A DNA stretch of 42,043 bases from Bradyrhizobium sp. AT1 (GTDB taxonomy: Bacteria > Pseudomonadota > Alphaproteobacteria > Rhizobiales > Xanthobacteraceae): positions 1,157,505 through 1,199,547 of the forward strand of contig NZ_JXDL01000001.1 in NCBI RefSeq assembly GCF_001590795.1. The letters run 5' to 3'. The notes beneath the pieces were generated by a model, which was not told the origin of the DNA, ran no database searches, and was given only the letters and a program-made list of their open reading frames with translations. A program made the translations under genes and the position numbers. Within the stretch, counting starts at the first letter, position 1. The number at the start of each line of letters is the position of its first letter. Below are positions 33,064 to 41,562 of this stretch, piece by piece.

Positions 33064-34035
33064 TCAACCGAGTCGCCAGCCGACCTCCTGCGTAAAACTT
33101 TCGTAGAAGGCGCGGTCATAGGCCTGCTCGGGCGTCGCGCGCACGCGAGCGTCGAGCCGCTTGGCGTCCTCGCCGACCAGAACGCGCCAGCGCTCCGCCT
33201 TGACCCCGTCGAGGATGATCTTCGCGGCCTCTGCCGCCGTGGTCGGCGCATCCTCGAGGAAGCTGCGGGCGCGCTCGGCGAATGCCGCCTGGATGTCCTC
33301 GTCCGACATCTTGTCAGCACCCGGCACGCCGGCCGCGACCATGCGTTTGCGCGTCAGCGCGACCTCGTCGGGGCTCAGCCGCTCCGATCCATCGGCGCTC
33401 TGCACCTTGCGCGAATTCGAGACGATCGAGGTGCCGATGTGACCGGGCATCACCACCGAGCATTTGACGTGCGGCGCGTGCAGGCGGAGGTCGTTGATCA
33501 GCGCTTCGGTGAATCCCTTCACCGCGAACTTGGCCGAGCTGTAGGCGGTGTGAGCCTGGCCCATGCCGATCGACGCCCAGAAGCCGTTGACGCTCGCGGT
33601 GTTGACGATGTGCGCCTCGTCGGCGGCGACCAGCATCGGCAGGAAGGTGCGCACGCCGAGATAGACGCCGCCCCAGCAGATGTTGAAGGTGCGCTCCCAC
33701 TGCTCGCGTGTGTTGGTGAACAAGCTGCCGCCGCCGCCGATGCCTGCATTGTTGAACAGCAGATGGATCTTGTCCGTCTTCTGCTGCTCGGCGAGCTCGT
33801 CGCGAAAACGCTTCAGATGATCCTCGATCGCGACGTCGGCGACGTGCGTCGTGACGCGCAAGCCCTGCGGCAGCTTCTCGGCCTCGCACAGCCGCTTGGT
33901 CTCGGCCATCGCGGCCTCCGAGACGTCGCACATCGCGACATTGCAGCCCTCGGCCACGAGCTGCCGTGCGAGCTCGCGCCCCATTCCCGTGCCGCCGCCG
34001 GTGATGACCGCGATCTTTCCAGCAAAATCCTTCAT
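33064..34035 (-). CDS. Short-chain dehydrogenase/reductase (SDR)
   Basis: A 323-residue oxidoreductase of the classical SDR family, with a longer C-terminus than the usual 250. The cofactor motif TGGGTGMGRELA (TGxxxGxG) is at residues 12-22, NNAG at 95-98, the catalytic Ser at 148, and Tyr165 and Lys169 in TAYSSAKF. The Asp at CDVSE suggests a preference for NAD(H). The palindrome GCAGCGCTGC lies 74 bases before the start. The substrate is unknown. Confidence 0.9.
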   Translation of the reverse strand: MKDFAGKIAVITGGGTGMGRELARQLVAEGCNVAMCDVSEAAMAETKRLCEAEKLPQGLRVTTHVADVAIEDHLKRFRDELAEQQKTDKIHLLFNNAGIGGGGSLFTNTREQWERTFNICWGGVYLGVRTFLPMLVAADEAHIVNTASVNGFWASIGMGQAHTAYSSAKFAVKGFTEALINDLRLHAPHVKCSVVMPGHIGTSIVSNSRKVQSADGSERLSPDEVALTRKRMVAAGVPGADKMSDEDIQAAFAERARSFLEDAPTTAAEAAKIILDGVKAERWRVLVGEDAKRLDARVRATPEQAYDRAFYESFTQEVGWRLG

Positions 34036-34419
34036 GGGACTTCGGTCCCTCCCCTTGTCGGTATGTTTCTTCGTCGCATCGCCGCTTGGGACGCGCGCGC
34101 GAAATGTAGCAGCGCTGCATCGGCAGGTAAAAGCAGGACGCCGCGGTGTCAGACATCGCTTATTTCGGCGGATGGACTATTCCGATGCTTCGTCGCGCCG
34201 CTGCCCCTCCGAGCCACACCCCGCAATCGGACATAGCCCTCCGGTTCCCGTATTTGTCCGGCTTCGGTTTATGGGTAAATTTTTTACAATCCGAATCGTC
34301 AAATGGACTCCGGACGCTGGGTCGAGTCGGCCAGGCCAGCGTGTGGTTTGCGTGTCACAGGCTCTGGCACTCCGCTTGCATCCTTGTCGTGGTCTGAAAC
34401 TACCGATGAGGTGACAGGA
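34036..34419. promoter_or_regulatory. Intergenic region with a palindromic operator candidate
   Basis: A gap of 384 bases. GCAGCGCTGC at 34109-34118, within ATGTAGCAGCGCTGCATCGG, is a perfect ten-base palindrome that may serve a TetR-type repressor of the SDR gene. The right part (34270-34300) is AT-rich and may hold the promoter of the small secreted protein. I see no gene. Confidence 0.45.
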
Positions 34420-34659
34420 ATGTTCGTGACCGTCGTTGCCGTGCTCTGCCGGCTTAGCGCAGCAAGCTCAGGCAGTTGCGTCGAGGAAATCGTGACCGAC
34501 AGCAACATGACGCCCGAGATTTCGATGATGCAATGTGCGGTCGGCGCACAGGCACCGCTTGCGAAATGGATGGGCGAGCATCCGATCTATCACGCCAATT
34601 GGCGCCTGGATCGGTACAAATGCGTGCCCGGCCATTACGAGATCAAGGGCCACGCCTAA
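34420..34659 (+). CDS. Small secreted or anchored hypothetical protein
   Basis: A 79-residue protein. The hydrophobic start MFVTVVAVLCRLSAASSGSC looks like a short signal sequence or anchor. The mature part contains Cys residues at CVEEIV, MMQCAVG and YKCVPGHYE, which may pair in the periplasm. The ending HPIYHANWRLDRYKCVPG is a pattern I remember from conserved hypothetical proteins of Bradyrhizobium. GAGG lies nine bases before the ATG. Function unknown. Confidence 0.7.
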   Translation: MFVTVVAVLCRLSAASSGSCVEEIVTDSNMTPEISMMQCAVGAQAPLAKWMGEHPIYHANWRLDRYKCVPGHYEIKGHA

Positions 34660-34788
34660 GGCCCCGCAAAACTACTGATCCGACACTACGGATCGAGGAA
34701 ACGCCCCGGAGGCCGCCTCCGACGGGCCGTGTAGCGCCAGTCCGATGATGACGGCGCGTTCTGTGACAATGCTCACGCGCCTCTCCAA

Positions 34789-35752
34789 TCACGCCACCGC
34801 GCGCATGATGAGCGCACGCGCCTGCCGCCCCTCCGGCGTCGGCATCAGCGCATAATTGTGCGGCTGGTCACGCAGAAGATGCAGCTCCACCGGCACGCCC
34901 ACCGCCCTCGCCCGCGCCGCGAGATCGACGCTGTCGGGATAGAGCAGATCGCGCGTGCCGGAGAAGATCGTCATCGGCGCGAGGAAGCGGAACGCGCCGT
35001 TGAGCGGACTGACGAAGGGATGGCCGACATCGAGCTCGCCGGCATAGAGCCGTCCCGCCTCGACGATGCCCGGAATGTCCTGGATCGGATCGCGCTTGGC
35101 GATCTCCATTTGCTCCGGACGGCTGACAGAGGCATCGGCCGCCGGCGAGATCAGCACCAGCCGGGCCGGCTGCCGATGGCCGCGATCGCGCAGCCATTGG
35201 CACGCGGCGAGCGCGAGGCCGGCGCCGGCGGAATTGCCGACCACCGTGACCTTTGCGGTGCCGGCGTCTTCCAACAGCATCCGCAGCAGTTCGGCCGTCC
35301 TCGGCACGACATCCCCAGCGGTCGCGCGCGGCGCCAGCGGATAGATCGGCACGACGCACGATGCGCGCCTTGCGCGTCATCTCGCCGATGAAGCGCCAAT
35401 GCGCCGGCACGATCTCGTTGATGAAACCGCCGCCATGCAGGAACATGACGTAGTTGCAGCCTTCATGGCCCGACGACGGCGCGGTGTAATAGACCGGCCA
35501 GCCGCCCATCCTGGTCAGGATCGCCTCGACGCCGCGACCGAGCCCGGCCGGCTCGAACGAGGCCGGCTGCAAGGCGAGCTTCTGCACATGCGCCTGCACG
35601 GCTTCGGCAGAGGCGAGCTGCTGCTTGTACGGAAGCTGTCGCAGCAACAGGTTGAAGGCGCGGCTTTGCAGGCTCGGCGCGGGATCGCGGCTCCGCGATC
35701 CGCACATCTCAGGACAAAACTGCAGGGCCGACACAAGCCTCGCGACGCTCAT
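34789..35752 (-). pseudogene. Frameshifted HSL-type alpha/beta-hydrolase (esterase/lipase)
   Basis: Two reading frames join into one esterase of the hormone-sensitive lipase family, about 320 residues. The N-terminal frame starts at ATG 35752 (GGAG upstream) and carries the oxyanion motif MFLHGGGFINE; it reads to TRKARIV. The C-terminal frame resumes at VPIYPLAPRA and has GNSAGAGLALA (nucleophile Ser), SGTRDLLYPD (Asp) and RDQPHNYALMP (His). At the junction (35350-35365) the coding strand reads ATCGTGCGTCGTGCCG; removing the four bases GTGC restores ATC GTC GTG CCG, encoding I-V-V-P as in the family. All catalytic residues survive, so the lesion is recent or a sequencing error. The gene diverges from the TetR gene at 35876. 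Confidence 0.82.
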
Positions 35753-35797
35753 GGTCAGTTCTCCACCTGGCTCGGCATCATATGGCGACCAGAAGGC

Positions 35798-35837
35798 TTG
35801 CCGAAAGGCCGCCATGGGCGGATATAATGCGAGCATT
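35798..35837 (+). promoter_or_regulatory. Candidate tetR promoter with overlapping palindrome
   Basis: TTGCCG at 35798-35803 and TATAAT at 35823-35828 are separated by 19 bases, two more than ideal. The palindrome AATGC GA GCATT (35826-35837) overlaps the -10 box, as expected for autorepression. GCGAG/CTCGC arms follow directly. This lies between the divergent TetR and esterase genes and could control both. Confidence 0.45.
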
Positions 35838-35875
35838 CGCTCGCTTTTCCTACTCGCATTCGGATCGTAACGCCC

Positions 35876-36499
35876 ATGGCGCGCACGCCGCCGACAAAGC
35901 CGCGGAAAAATGCCCTGCAGGCGCGATCGCGCGCCACCGTGGACGCGCTGCTGGAGGCGACCGCTCGCATTCTGGTCCGCGAAGGTTTCGAGAAGACCAG
36001 CACCAACCGCATCGCGGAAGTGGCCGGCGTCAGCGTCGGCTCGCTCTACCAGTACTTCCCGAGCAAGGAGGCGCTCGTCGCCGCCGTGATCGAGCGTCAC
36101 AACGAGGAGATCATGGGCATCGTCCGCGCCGCCCTCGTGGAAGTCGCCGACCTCCCGATCGACAAAGCGGTGCGAAAACTCGTCACCGTCGCGATCGAAG
36201 CCCATCGCGTCAACCCGAAACTGCACCGCGTGCTCGCCGAGCAGATCCCCCGCACCGGCCAACTCGCCGACGTCGAAGCCTTCAACCGTGAGGTCCACAC
36301 CTTAGTGCGCAGCTATCTCGAAAGCCGCCGCAAGGAGATGCGCAAGGTCGACCTCGATGTCGCGACCTTCATCTGCGTCAGCGCGATCGAGGCAGTCGCG
36401 CACAACACGGTGCTGAACGGGGCGGAGATGCTGTCGGAGAAGGTGGTGAAGGTGCTGGTGGACGAGACGACAAGGCTGGTGGTGGGGTATTTGAGGTAG
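35876..36499 (+). CDS. TetR/AcrR-family transcriptional regulator
   Basis: A 207-residue regulator. The N-terminal helix-turn-helix domain (about 15-65) reads ARILVREGFEKTSTNRIAEVAGVSVGSLYQYFPSKEALVAAV, given here in overlapping parts: FEKTSTNRIAEVAGV and SVGSLYQYFPSKEAL. The rest is an all-helical ligand-binding domain. It diverges from the frameshifted esterase, which it probably regulates; with the esterase broken, it may now control only itself or distant genes. Its ligand is unknown. Confidence 0.92.
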   Translation: MARTPPTKPRKNALQARSRATVDALLEATARILVREGFEKTSTNRIAEVAGVSVGSLYQYFPSKEALVAAVIERHNEEIMGIVRAALVEVADLPIDKAVRKLVTVAIEAHRVNPKLHRVLAEQIPRTGQLADVEAFNREVHTLVRSYLESRRKEMRKVDLDVATFICVSAIEAVAHNTVLNGAEMLSEKVVKVLVDETTRLVVGYLR

Positions 36500-36607
36500 G
36501 AGGAACGATGCCCTAATCCTGGACAAGCTTGCTAAAATGGAAGGATAGGCTGCGCTCCATAGCGCGCTGAGAAGCTAGCGCCGCGGTGGCTGCAAAATGG
36601 GAAGACC

Positions 36608-37684
36608 TTACTGAGCGCACTGATGGAGTATGCCGATAAGCTTCGGCTTGCCGCTCCCCATGCTCATTCCCTCGAACCCGAAGAAAATTGGTGCCTCAGA
36701 CGCGGCCTGAATCGCCACACCGACATTCTCTCCCTTTCGAAGGGCGACAATCTCCTTTTGTGATAGAGTGTATGCGACGTTGAAGAGTCCGTTTTGAATC
36801 CGCTTGGAATTGGGCCTCAGTGGATACACTTGCCCATCGATCAGAAGAGAATGGGCTGCCATATTCATGAGCTCATTGTCCCTGCGAAGAGCATCGAAGA
36901 TTGCGAGCAAGACTGCTCGGCGTTTTTCGCAGTAGAGGATGAACTTGTTTATTCCTGATTCCTCGGTTTCTCGCTGTCCTTTCAGATAGAGCTGTCCATC
37001 CGTACTTTCGATCGTCCAGACAGGTCGGGTCCGCCCGTTATTGACGACATTCAACCGTTCCAGAGTCGCTTTGTCGATTTCATGCATCCCGTCAGGGCTC
37101 GCGGCGGCTCCAAACGTGAATAGATCTGGATCAACATCCATGGAGCGTATGTACTCTACTGCCAGCGCGGAGACGACTTGAGCAGTCCCTTCAATGCGCT
37201 CATCAGCTCGCACCGACTTGAATTGGTGAACGCCGTATCGGGACCCCTGCTTCAAATACCTAAACTGACCGCCCAAATAGGCGTACGCGCACGCGCTGTA
37301 ACAGCCGCCCTCATCAATATCGAAGGGCTTTGGAGAGAATGGCGATTTCCGACCGATGTCGGTGGAGAAACCATATTTTCGGAACAGGCGGCCAAGTTCT
37401 ATTCCCGCAGCCAAGCTTCCACCGGGTGAGTTCAGGTAGACGATAGATCGGTCGGGAATACGATTCTGCGTTACATATCGCTCAAACCGCTGGGGTGCGT
37501 CGGGATCGATGTCTCCGTCCAAAAAGACGAACCAACGATTGCCCGCTATCTCAATGGGCAACTCCGGCGGAAATCCCTTTACAGTCATGTTCGATTGCGC
37601 ACCCGCCGAGCCTGACTGAAAAGCCAATAAAAGAGCCAGCGCGTAAATCTTTCGCCGCACCATGGCTTTCGCAAGCTGCGCCAT
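36608..37684 (-). CDS. Secreted ClpP/crotonase-fold protein (COG3904-like)
   Basis: A 358-residue protein with a signal sequence (residues 10-30, RRKIYALALLLAFQSGSAGA) and a ClpP-like domain at about 50-170. IVYLNSPGGSLAAGIELGRL matches the ClpP glycine loop. GGCYSACAYAYLGG places Ser130 where the nucleophile should be, and YGVHQF places His153 at about the expected distance, so a Ser-His pair is kept. The C-terminal 180 residues have no match I know. It looks like a periplasmic protease-like protein of unknown target. Its GC content is visibly lower than the neighbours', and it uses AT-ending codons more often, which suggests acquisition by transfer. A start at ATG 37684 is used, with AGGA upstream. 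Confidence 0.78.
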   Translation of the reverse strand: MAQLAKAMVRRKIYALALLLAFQSGSAGAQSNMTVKGFPPELPIEIAGNRWFVFLDGDIDPDAPQRFERYVTQNRIPDRSIVYLNSPGGSLAAGIELGRLFRKYGFSTDIGRKSPFSPKPFDIDEGGCYSACAYAYLGGQFRYLKQGSRYGVHQFKSVRADERIEGTAQVVSALAVEYIRSMDVDPDLFTFGAAASPDGMHEIDKATLERLNVVNNGRTRPVWTIESTDGQLYLKGQRETEESGINKFILYCEKRRAVLLAIFDALRRDNELMNMAAHSLLIDGQVYPLRPNSKRIQNGLFNVAYTLSQKEIVALRKGENVGVAIQAASEAPIFFGFEGMSMGSGKPKLIGILHQCAQ

Positions 37685-37961
37685 CGAATTCAATTTCCTG
37701 CATCGAATGGCTCAACGTAGCGTGAGACCACATGCTGCCGCTACACCTTTTGGCAGAAGCCGGTCCCGACGCACCGCAAATGGCTTCGGGAAAACAACAT
37801 CCCATCAATGGCATCGCTACTGTGCATGGGGTTGTTTTCGGGTATTTTGGTTTGCCGACCATCGCAGCAGCCACCCACTGCCGACCGTCGCGCACGCGGC
37901 CTTTGGCCAGCGCGAGCCCTACGGCCCCGGTCAATCCGCCCGACAAATGATTTAGAAAAAA

Positions 37962-38039
37962 TGGTCGGAGCGAGAGGATTTGAACCTCCGACCCCTAGTC
38001 TCCCAGACTAGTGCGCTAACCGGGCTGCGCCACGCTCCG
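37962..38039 (-). tRNA. tRNA-Pro(GGG)
   Basis: A full cloverleaf on the minus strand: acceptor CGGAGCG/CGCTCCG, D arm GCGC, anticodon stem CTAGT/ACTAG with loop CTGGGAG giving anticodon GGG, T arm GGAGG/CCTCT with loop TTCAAAT, discriminator A and encoded CCA. Six T follow the 3' end and may end the transcript. The anticodon reads CCC and CCU proline codons. Confidence 0.96.
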
Positions 38040-38145
38040 AACGTCGTTCCATTAGCTAGGATCGTCGCTTTGCGCAAGGCGAGCGACACCATTTTGGTGG
38101 CGCCGTCCAAACCCGGAACTGGCCGCAATACCGGTGGAAGCCGCC

Positions 38146-38724
38146 CTACCCCTCGTTCAGCGCCTGATCCAGCATCTCCCGGCACGCGACGAGGTCGGCG
38201 AGCGCCTTCCCGAGGCGTTCCCGGTCCAGCGCGCTGGGCCGGGCGGGTGCGGCGGGGGTGCCGCTCTTGCGGAAGGTGGTGAGGATGTCCTCGTCGTCGA
38301 CCTCGGTGAAGCGGAAGTCGATGCCTTCCTCCTCATCGCCCTGGTAGTCGTCATCGTCGGCATCCGTGACGCCCTTGATGGGCGCCTCGTCCTCGGGCTC
38401 CATCAGGCTGGCACCGATGGCGTCCTCGATGGCGCCGAAGGAGACCGCGGCCGCGTTGTCGGCGAGGCCCTGCACCGACTTGACGCCGTGCTCCTTGAGG
38501 ATCCGCTGCACGCCGCGGATGGTGTAGCCCTCGCCGTAGAGCAGCCGGCGGATGCCCTTGAGCAGGTCGACGTCGTCGGGGCGGTAATAGCGGCGGCCGC
38601 CGCTGCGCTTCATCGGCTTGATCTGGGAGAACCGGGTCTCCCAGAATCGCAGCACGTGCTGCGGAATGTCGAGTTCCTGCGCTACTTCGCTGATGGTTCG
38701 GAACGCATCCGGCGCCTTGTCCAA
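38146..38724 (-). CDS. MerR-family transcriptional regulator
   Basis: A 192-residue protein. The N-terminal MerR winged-helix domain reads [20 protein letters not shown] and [20 protein letters not shown], and the following helix [16 protein letters not shown] is typical. The middle is very acidic ([14 protein letters not shown]) and the C-terminus is a helix. There are no metal-binding cysteines. This is the MerR gene that regularly follows ihfA in Alphaproteobacteria; its targets are not known to me. It begins 24 bases after the ihfA stop. Confidence 0.92.
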   Translation of the reverse strand: MDKAPDAFRTISEVAQELDIPQHVLRFWETRFSQIKPMKRSGGRRYYRPDDVDLLKGIRRLLYGEGYTIRGVQRILKEHGVKSVQGLADNAAAVSFGAIEDAIGASLMEPEDEAPIKGVTDADDDDYQGDEEEGIDFRFTEVDDEDILTTFRKSGTPAAPARPSALDRERLGKALADLVACREMLDQALNEG

Positions 38725-38748
38725 ATGCCAAATCCTTCGCGAAAGGCG

Positions 38749-39090
38749 TTACGCCTCGGGTTGAGCCTTGCTGGCATCGCCATTGGTGCGGTGCTGGGCG
38801 TTGATCCGCTGCTTCAGGATCGCCGACGGCTTGAACACCATGACCCGGCGCGGCGAGATCGGCACCTCGGTGCCGGTCTTCGGATTGCGACCGATGCGCT
38901 GGCCCTTCTTGCGGACCATGAAGGACCCGAACGAAGACAATTTCACCGTCTCGCCCTTCTCCAGGCAGTCGGTGATCTCCTTCAGCACGAGTTCCACGAA
39001 GGCGGACGATTCCGTGCGCGACAGGCCCACCTTCTGGTAGACGGCTTCGCAAAGATCGACACGCGTTACGGTTTTACTTTGATCGGTCAT
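38749..39090 (-). CDS. ihfA: Integration host factor subunit alpha
   Basis: A 113-residue DNA-bending protein of the HU/IHF family. Together with IhfB it bends DNA sharply at specific sites in recombination, replication and transcription. The signature [21 protein letters not shown] covers the beta-arm, and [18 protein letters not shown] closes the domain; the Pro at the arm tip that intercalates is in RIGRNPKTG. The ATG at 39090 gives the family start [18 protein letters not shown]. The position after fabH in this order is conserved in Alphaproteobacteria. Confidence 0.96.
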   Translation of the reverse strand: MTDQSKTVTRVDLCEAVYQKVGLSRTESSAFVELVLKEITDCLEKGETVKLSSFGSFMVRKKGQRIGRNPKTGTEVPISPRRVMVFKPSAILKQRINAQHRTNGDASKAQPEA

Positions 39091-39224
39091 CGCCCTGCCC
39101 CACATCACGGCGAACAATTGTTGTCTGAAATTATGAGCTTACGTTACGGCGGTCAACAGCGCTCATCAATGCAGGCGCATCGATAATCCCAGCTGATTCC
39201 GGCAAAATTTTATCGACTGTGGCT

Positions 39225-40205
39225 CTACCAGCGCACCATCGCCGAGCCCCAGGTGAAGCCGCCGCCCATGGCCTCCATGAGAACCATGTCGCCGCGCTTG
39301 ATGCGACCGTCCTTGCGCGCCACCGCCAGCGCCAGCGGAATCGAAGCGGCCGAAGTATTGCCGTGACGGTCCACCGTCAGCACCACCTTCTCCGGCGCGA
39401 TATGCAGCTTGTGCGCGGAAGCGTCGATGATTCGCTTGTTGGCCTGGTGCGGCACGAACCAGTCGATGGTCTCGGCATTGAGCCCGGTCGCCTCGAAGGC
39501 ATCGACGATGACGTCGGTGATCATGCCGACTGCGTGCTTGAAGACCTCGCGGCCCTCCATGCGCAGATGACCGACGGTCTGGGTCGAGGACGGCCCGCCG
39601 TCGACGAACAGCTTTGCCTTGTGGCGGCCGTCGGAGCGCAGATGCGTGGTGACGACGCCGCGATCGGTCGCGGCATTGCCCGGCTGCGCCTGCGCCTCCA
39701 GCACGACCGCGCCGGCACCGTCGCCGAACAGCACGCAAGTGCCGCGGTCGTTCCAGTCGAGGATGCGCGAGAAGGTCTCCGCACCGATCACCAGCGCGCG
39801 CTTGAAGGCGCCGGTGCGCAGGAAATTGTCGGCGGTGGCGAGCGCGAACACGAAGCCCGAGCACACCGCCTGCAGGTCGAAGGCCGCGCCATGGTTGATG
39901 CCGAGCCCGTTCTGCACGGCTACGGCGGTCGCGGGAAAGGTGTTGTCCGGCGTCGAGGTCGCCAGCACGATGAGGTCGATCGACTGCGCGTCGAGGCCGG
40001 CGTCGGTGAGCGCGGCCTGCGCCGCCTTCAGCGCCAGATGCGAGGTGAACTCGCCCTCGGCCGCGATGTGCCGCTCGCGAATGCCGGTGCGCTGAACGAT
40101 CCACTCGTCGGAGGTATCGATGCGCGCCGCCAATTGGGCGTTGGTCACCACCTGCTCCGGCAGATAGGAGCCGCAGCCGAGCACGACCGAACGAATTTGA
40201 GTCAC
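39225..40205 (-). CDS. fabH: Beta-ketoacyl-ACP synthase III
   Basis: A 326-residue condensing enzyme that starts fatty acid synthesis from acetyl-CoA and malonyl-ACP. The catalytic triad is Cys115 ([10 protein letters not shown]), His253 ([11 protein letters not shown]) and Asn283 ([11 protein letters not shown]). The GTG start overlaps the plsX stop in the four bases GTGA, so the two are translationally coupled. The length is normal. Confidence 0.97.
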   Translation of the reverse strand: MTQIRSVVLGCGSYLPEQVVTNAQLAARIDTSDEWIVQRTGIRERHIAAEGEFTSHLALKAAQAALTDAGLDAQSIDLIVLATSTPDNTFPATAVAVQNGLGINHGAAFDLQAVCSGFVFALATADNFLRTGAFKRALVIGAETFSRILDWNDRGTCVLFGDGAGAVVLEAQAQPGNAATDRGVVTTHLRSDGRHKAKLFVDGGPSSTQTVGHLRMEGREVFKHAVGMITDVIVDAFEATGLNAETIDWFVPHQANKRIIDASAHKLHIAPEKVVLTVDRHGNTSAASIPLALAVARKDGRIKRGDMVLMEAMGGGFTWGSAMVRW

Positions 40206-41263
40206 GAAACAGCCTCCTGCGCGGCCTGCACGGAATTGAGTGCACCGCCCTCGCGGTTGAGCATCTGATTGATCTTGTTCAGGAGATCGTAGTGAGCCAT
40301 CTCATAGCCAACATCGATCGCATAGGCAAAGCCTTCGGCGCTGGTTCCGCCGTGGCTCTTGACCACGATCCCGTTCAATCCCAGGAACACGCCGCCATTG
40401 GACTTGTTCGGGTCCATCTTGTCGCGCAGGGCCTGGAAGGCGCCGCGGGCAAAGAGATAGCCGAGCTTGGACAGCCAGCTCCGTTTCATTTCGTTGCGAA
40501 GCAATTCGGCCATCTGCCGGGCGGTTCCCTCGGCGGCCTTGAGCGCGATGTTACCGGCATAACCCTCGGTCACGATCACGTCGGCAACGCCCTTGCCGAT
40601 GCCGTCGCCCTCGACGAAGCCGATATAATCGAGCTCCGGCAGGTTCCGCGCCCGCAGGATTTCGCCGGCCTCGCGAATCTCCTCGTGCCCCTTGATCTCC
40701 TCGGTGCCGATATTGAGGAGCCCGACCGTGGGCCGCTTCTTGTCGAACAGCACGCTCGCCGTGGCCGCCCCCATGAGCGCGAGCGACACCAGATGGTGCG
40801 CATCGCCGCCGATGGTGGCGCCGAGATCGAGCACGACGGATTCGCCACGCTTGGTCGGCCATATCCCCGTGATCGCGGGGCGGTCGATCCCCTTCAGCGT
40901 GCGCAGATGGAAGCGCGACATCGCCATCAGCGCGCCGGTATTGCCGGCGGAAACTGCGACATCCGCATCGCCCTTCTTCACCGCGTCGATGGCCAGCCAC
41001 ATCGAGGAGGTCCTGCGGCCGCGCCGCAGTGCTTGGCTCGGCTTGTCCGAGCCGCTGACGGCGACGTCGGTATGGATGATCTTCGAGGCGGCCTTGAGCT
41101 GGGGGTGCCGGTCGAGCTCGGGCTCGATCTTGGCGCGATCGCCGACCAGCAGGAATTCGGTGTCGCGATGCCTGCCAAGCGAGATGGCCGCGCCCGGAAT
41201 GACCACGGCGGCGCCGGCGTCGCCCCCCATGGCGTCAAGCGCAATGCGAACCTTGCTTGGCAT
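40202..41263 (-). CDS. plsX: Phosphate acyltransferase PlsX
   Basis: A 353-residue peripheral membrane enzyme that makes acyl-phosphate from acyl-ACP, the first step of phospholipid synthesis with PlsY. Family stretches are [47 protein letters not shown], and [15 protein letters not shown]. The ATG at 41263 has AGGA five bases before it and gives the normal N-terminus [15 protein letters not shown]; the longer open frame to 41335 adds no conserved sequence. It is the first gene of plsX-fabH-ihfA-merR. Confidence 0.97.
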   Translation of the reverse strand: MPSKVRIALDAMGGDAGAAVVIPGAAISLGRHRDTEFLLVGDRAKIEPELDRHPQLKAASKIIHTDVAVSGSDKPSQALRRGRRTSSMWLAIDAVKKGDADVAVSAGNTGALMAMSRFHLRTLKGIDRPAITGIWPTKRGESVVLDLGATIGGDAHHLVSLALMGAATASVLFDKKRPTVGLLNIGTEEIKGHEEIREAGEILRARNLPELDYIGFVEGDGIGKGVADVIVTEGYAGNIALKAAEGTARQMAELLRNEMKRSWLSKLGYLFARGAFQALRDKMDPNKSNGGVFLGLNGIVVKSHGGTSAEGFAYAIDVGYEMAHYDLLNKINQMLNREGGALNSVQAAQEAVS

Positions 41264-41377
41264 AAAAGTCCTGGAAAACCTGATCTGGTGCGGTCTTGAA
41301 CGAGCGGGGCCGCAGAATGGGTTCGCCACGGACATGGCGACCGGTCAGGCGCCACGCCGCGCCCGGACCGGGGCGCG

Positions 41378-41405
41378 ACAATAGCGTTTTGTTACTCCGA
41401 AACAA
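41378..41405 (-). promoter_or_regulatory. Candidate promoter of plsX
   Basis: On the minus strand TTGTTT (-35) and TATTGT (-10) are separated by 16 bases, about 115 bases before the plsX start. The match is moderate. The rest of the 299-base gap between DUF177 and plsX holds a perfect palindrome GAGGCA AA TGCCTC at 41511-41524 and nothing else I can identify. Confidence 0.35.
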
Positions 41406-41562
41406 CCTCTTGCCCCCAGCCTTTTGCTTTCAGAGCGATCCGGCCGCGAACCCGGAAATTTGCCGGAAATACACTGAAATCAGCTAGATAGAGACCTCTT
41501 TGAAACCATCGAGGCAAATGCCTCGCGTACCCTTGCAGGGCGATCGACGCGGAAAGGGCCGG

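Noticed and set aside
37551..37946. Leftward open frame of 131 codons overlapping the ClpP-like gene
   Set aside because: It overlaps a well-supported gene and its translation shows no signal, domain or family pattern.
36500..37961. An att duplication of the tRNA-Pro 3' end marking an island
   Set aside because: I looked for a second copy of the tRNA end in the low-GC stretch and saw none, so an intact island cannot be claimed.
37808..38011. Open frame ending in ARGFEPPTPS
   Set aside because: This is the well-known false translation of the antisense strand of a tRNA gene; the tRNA-Pro explains it.
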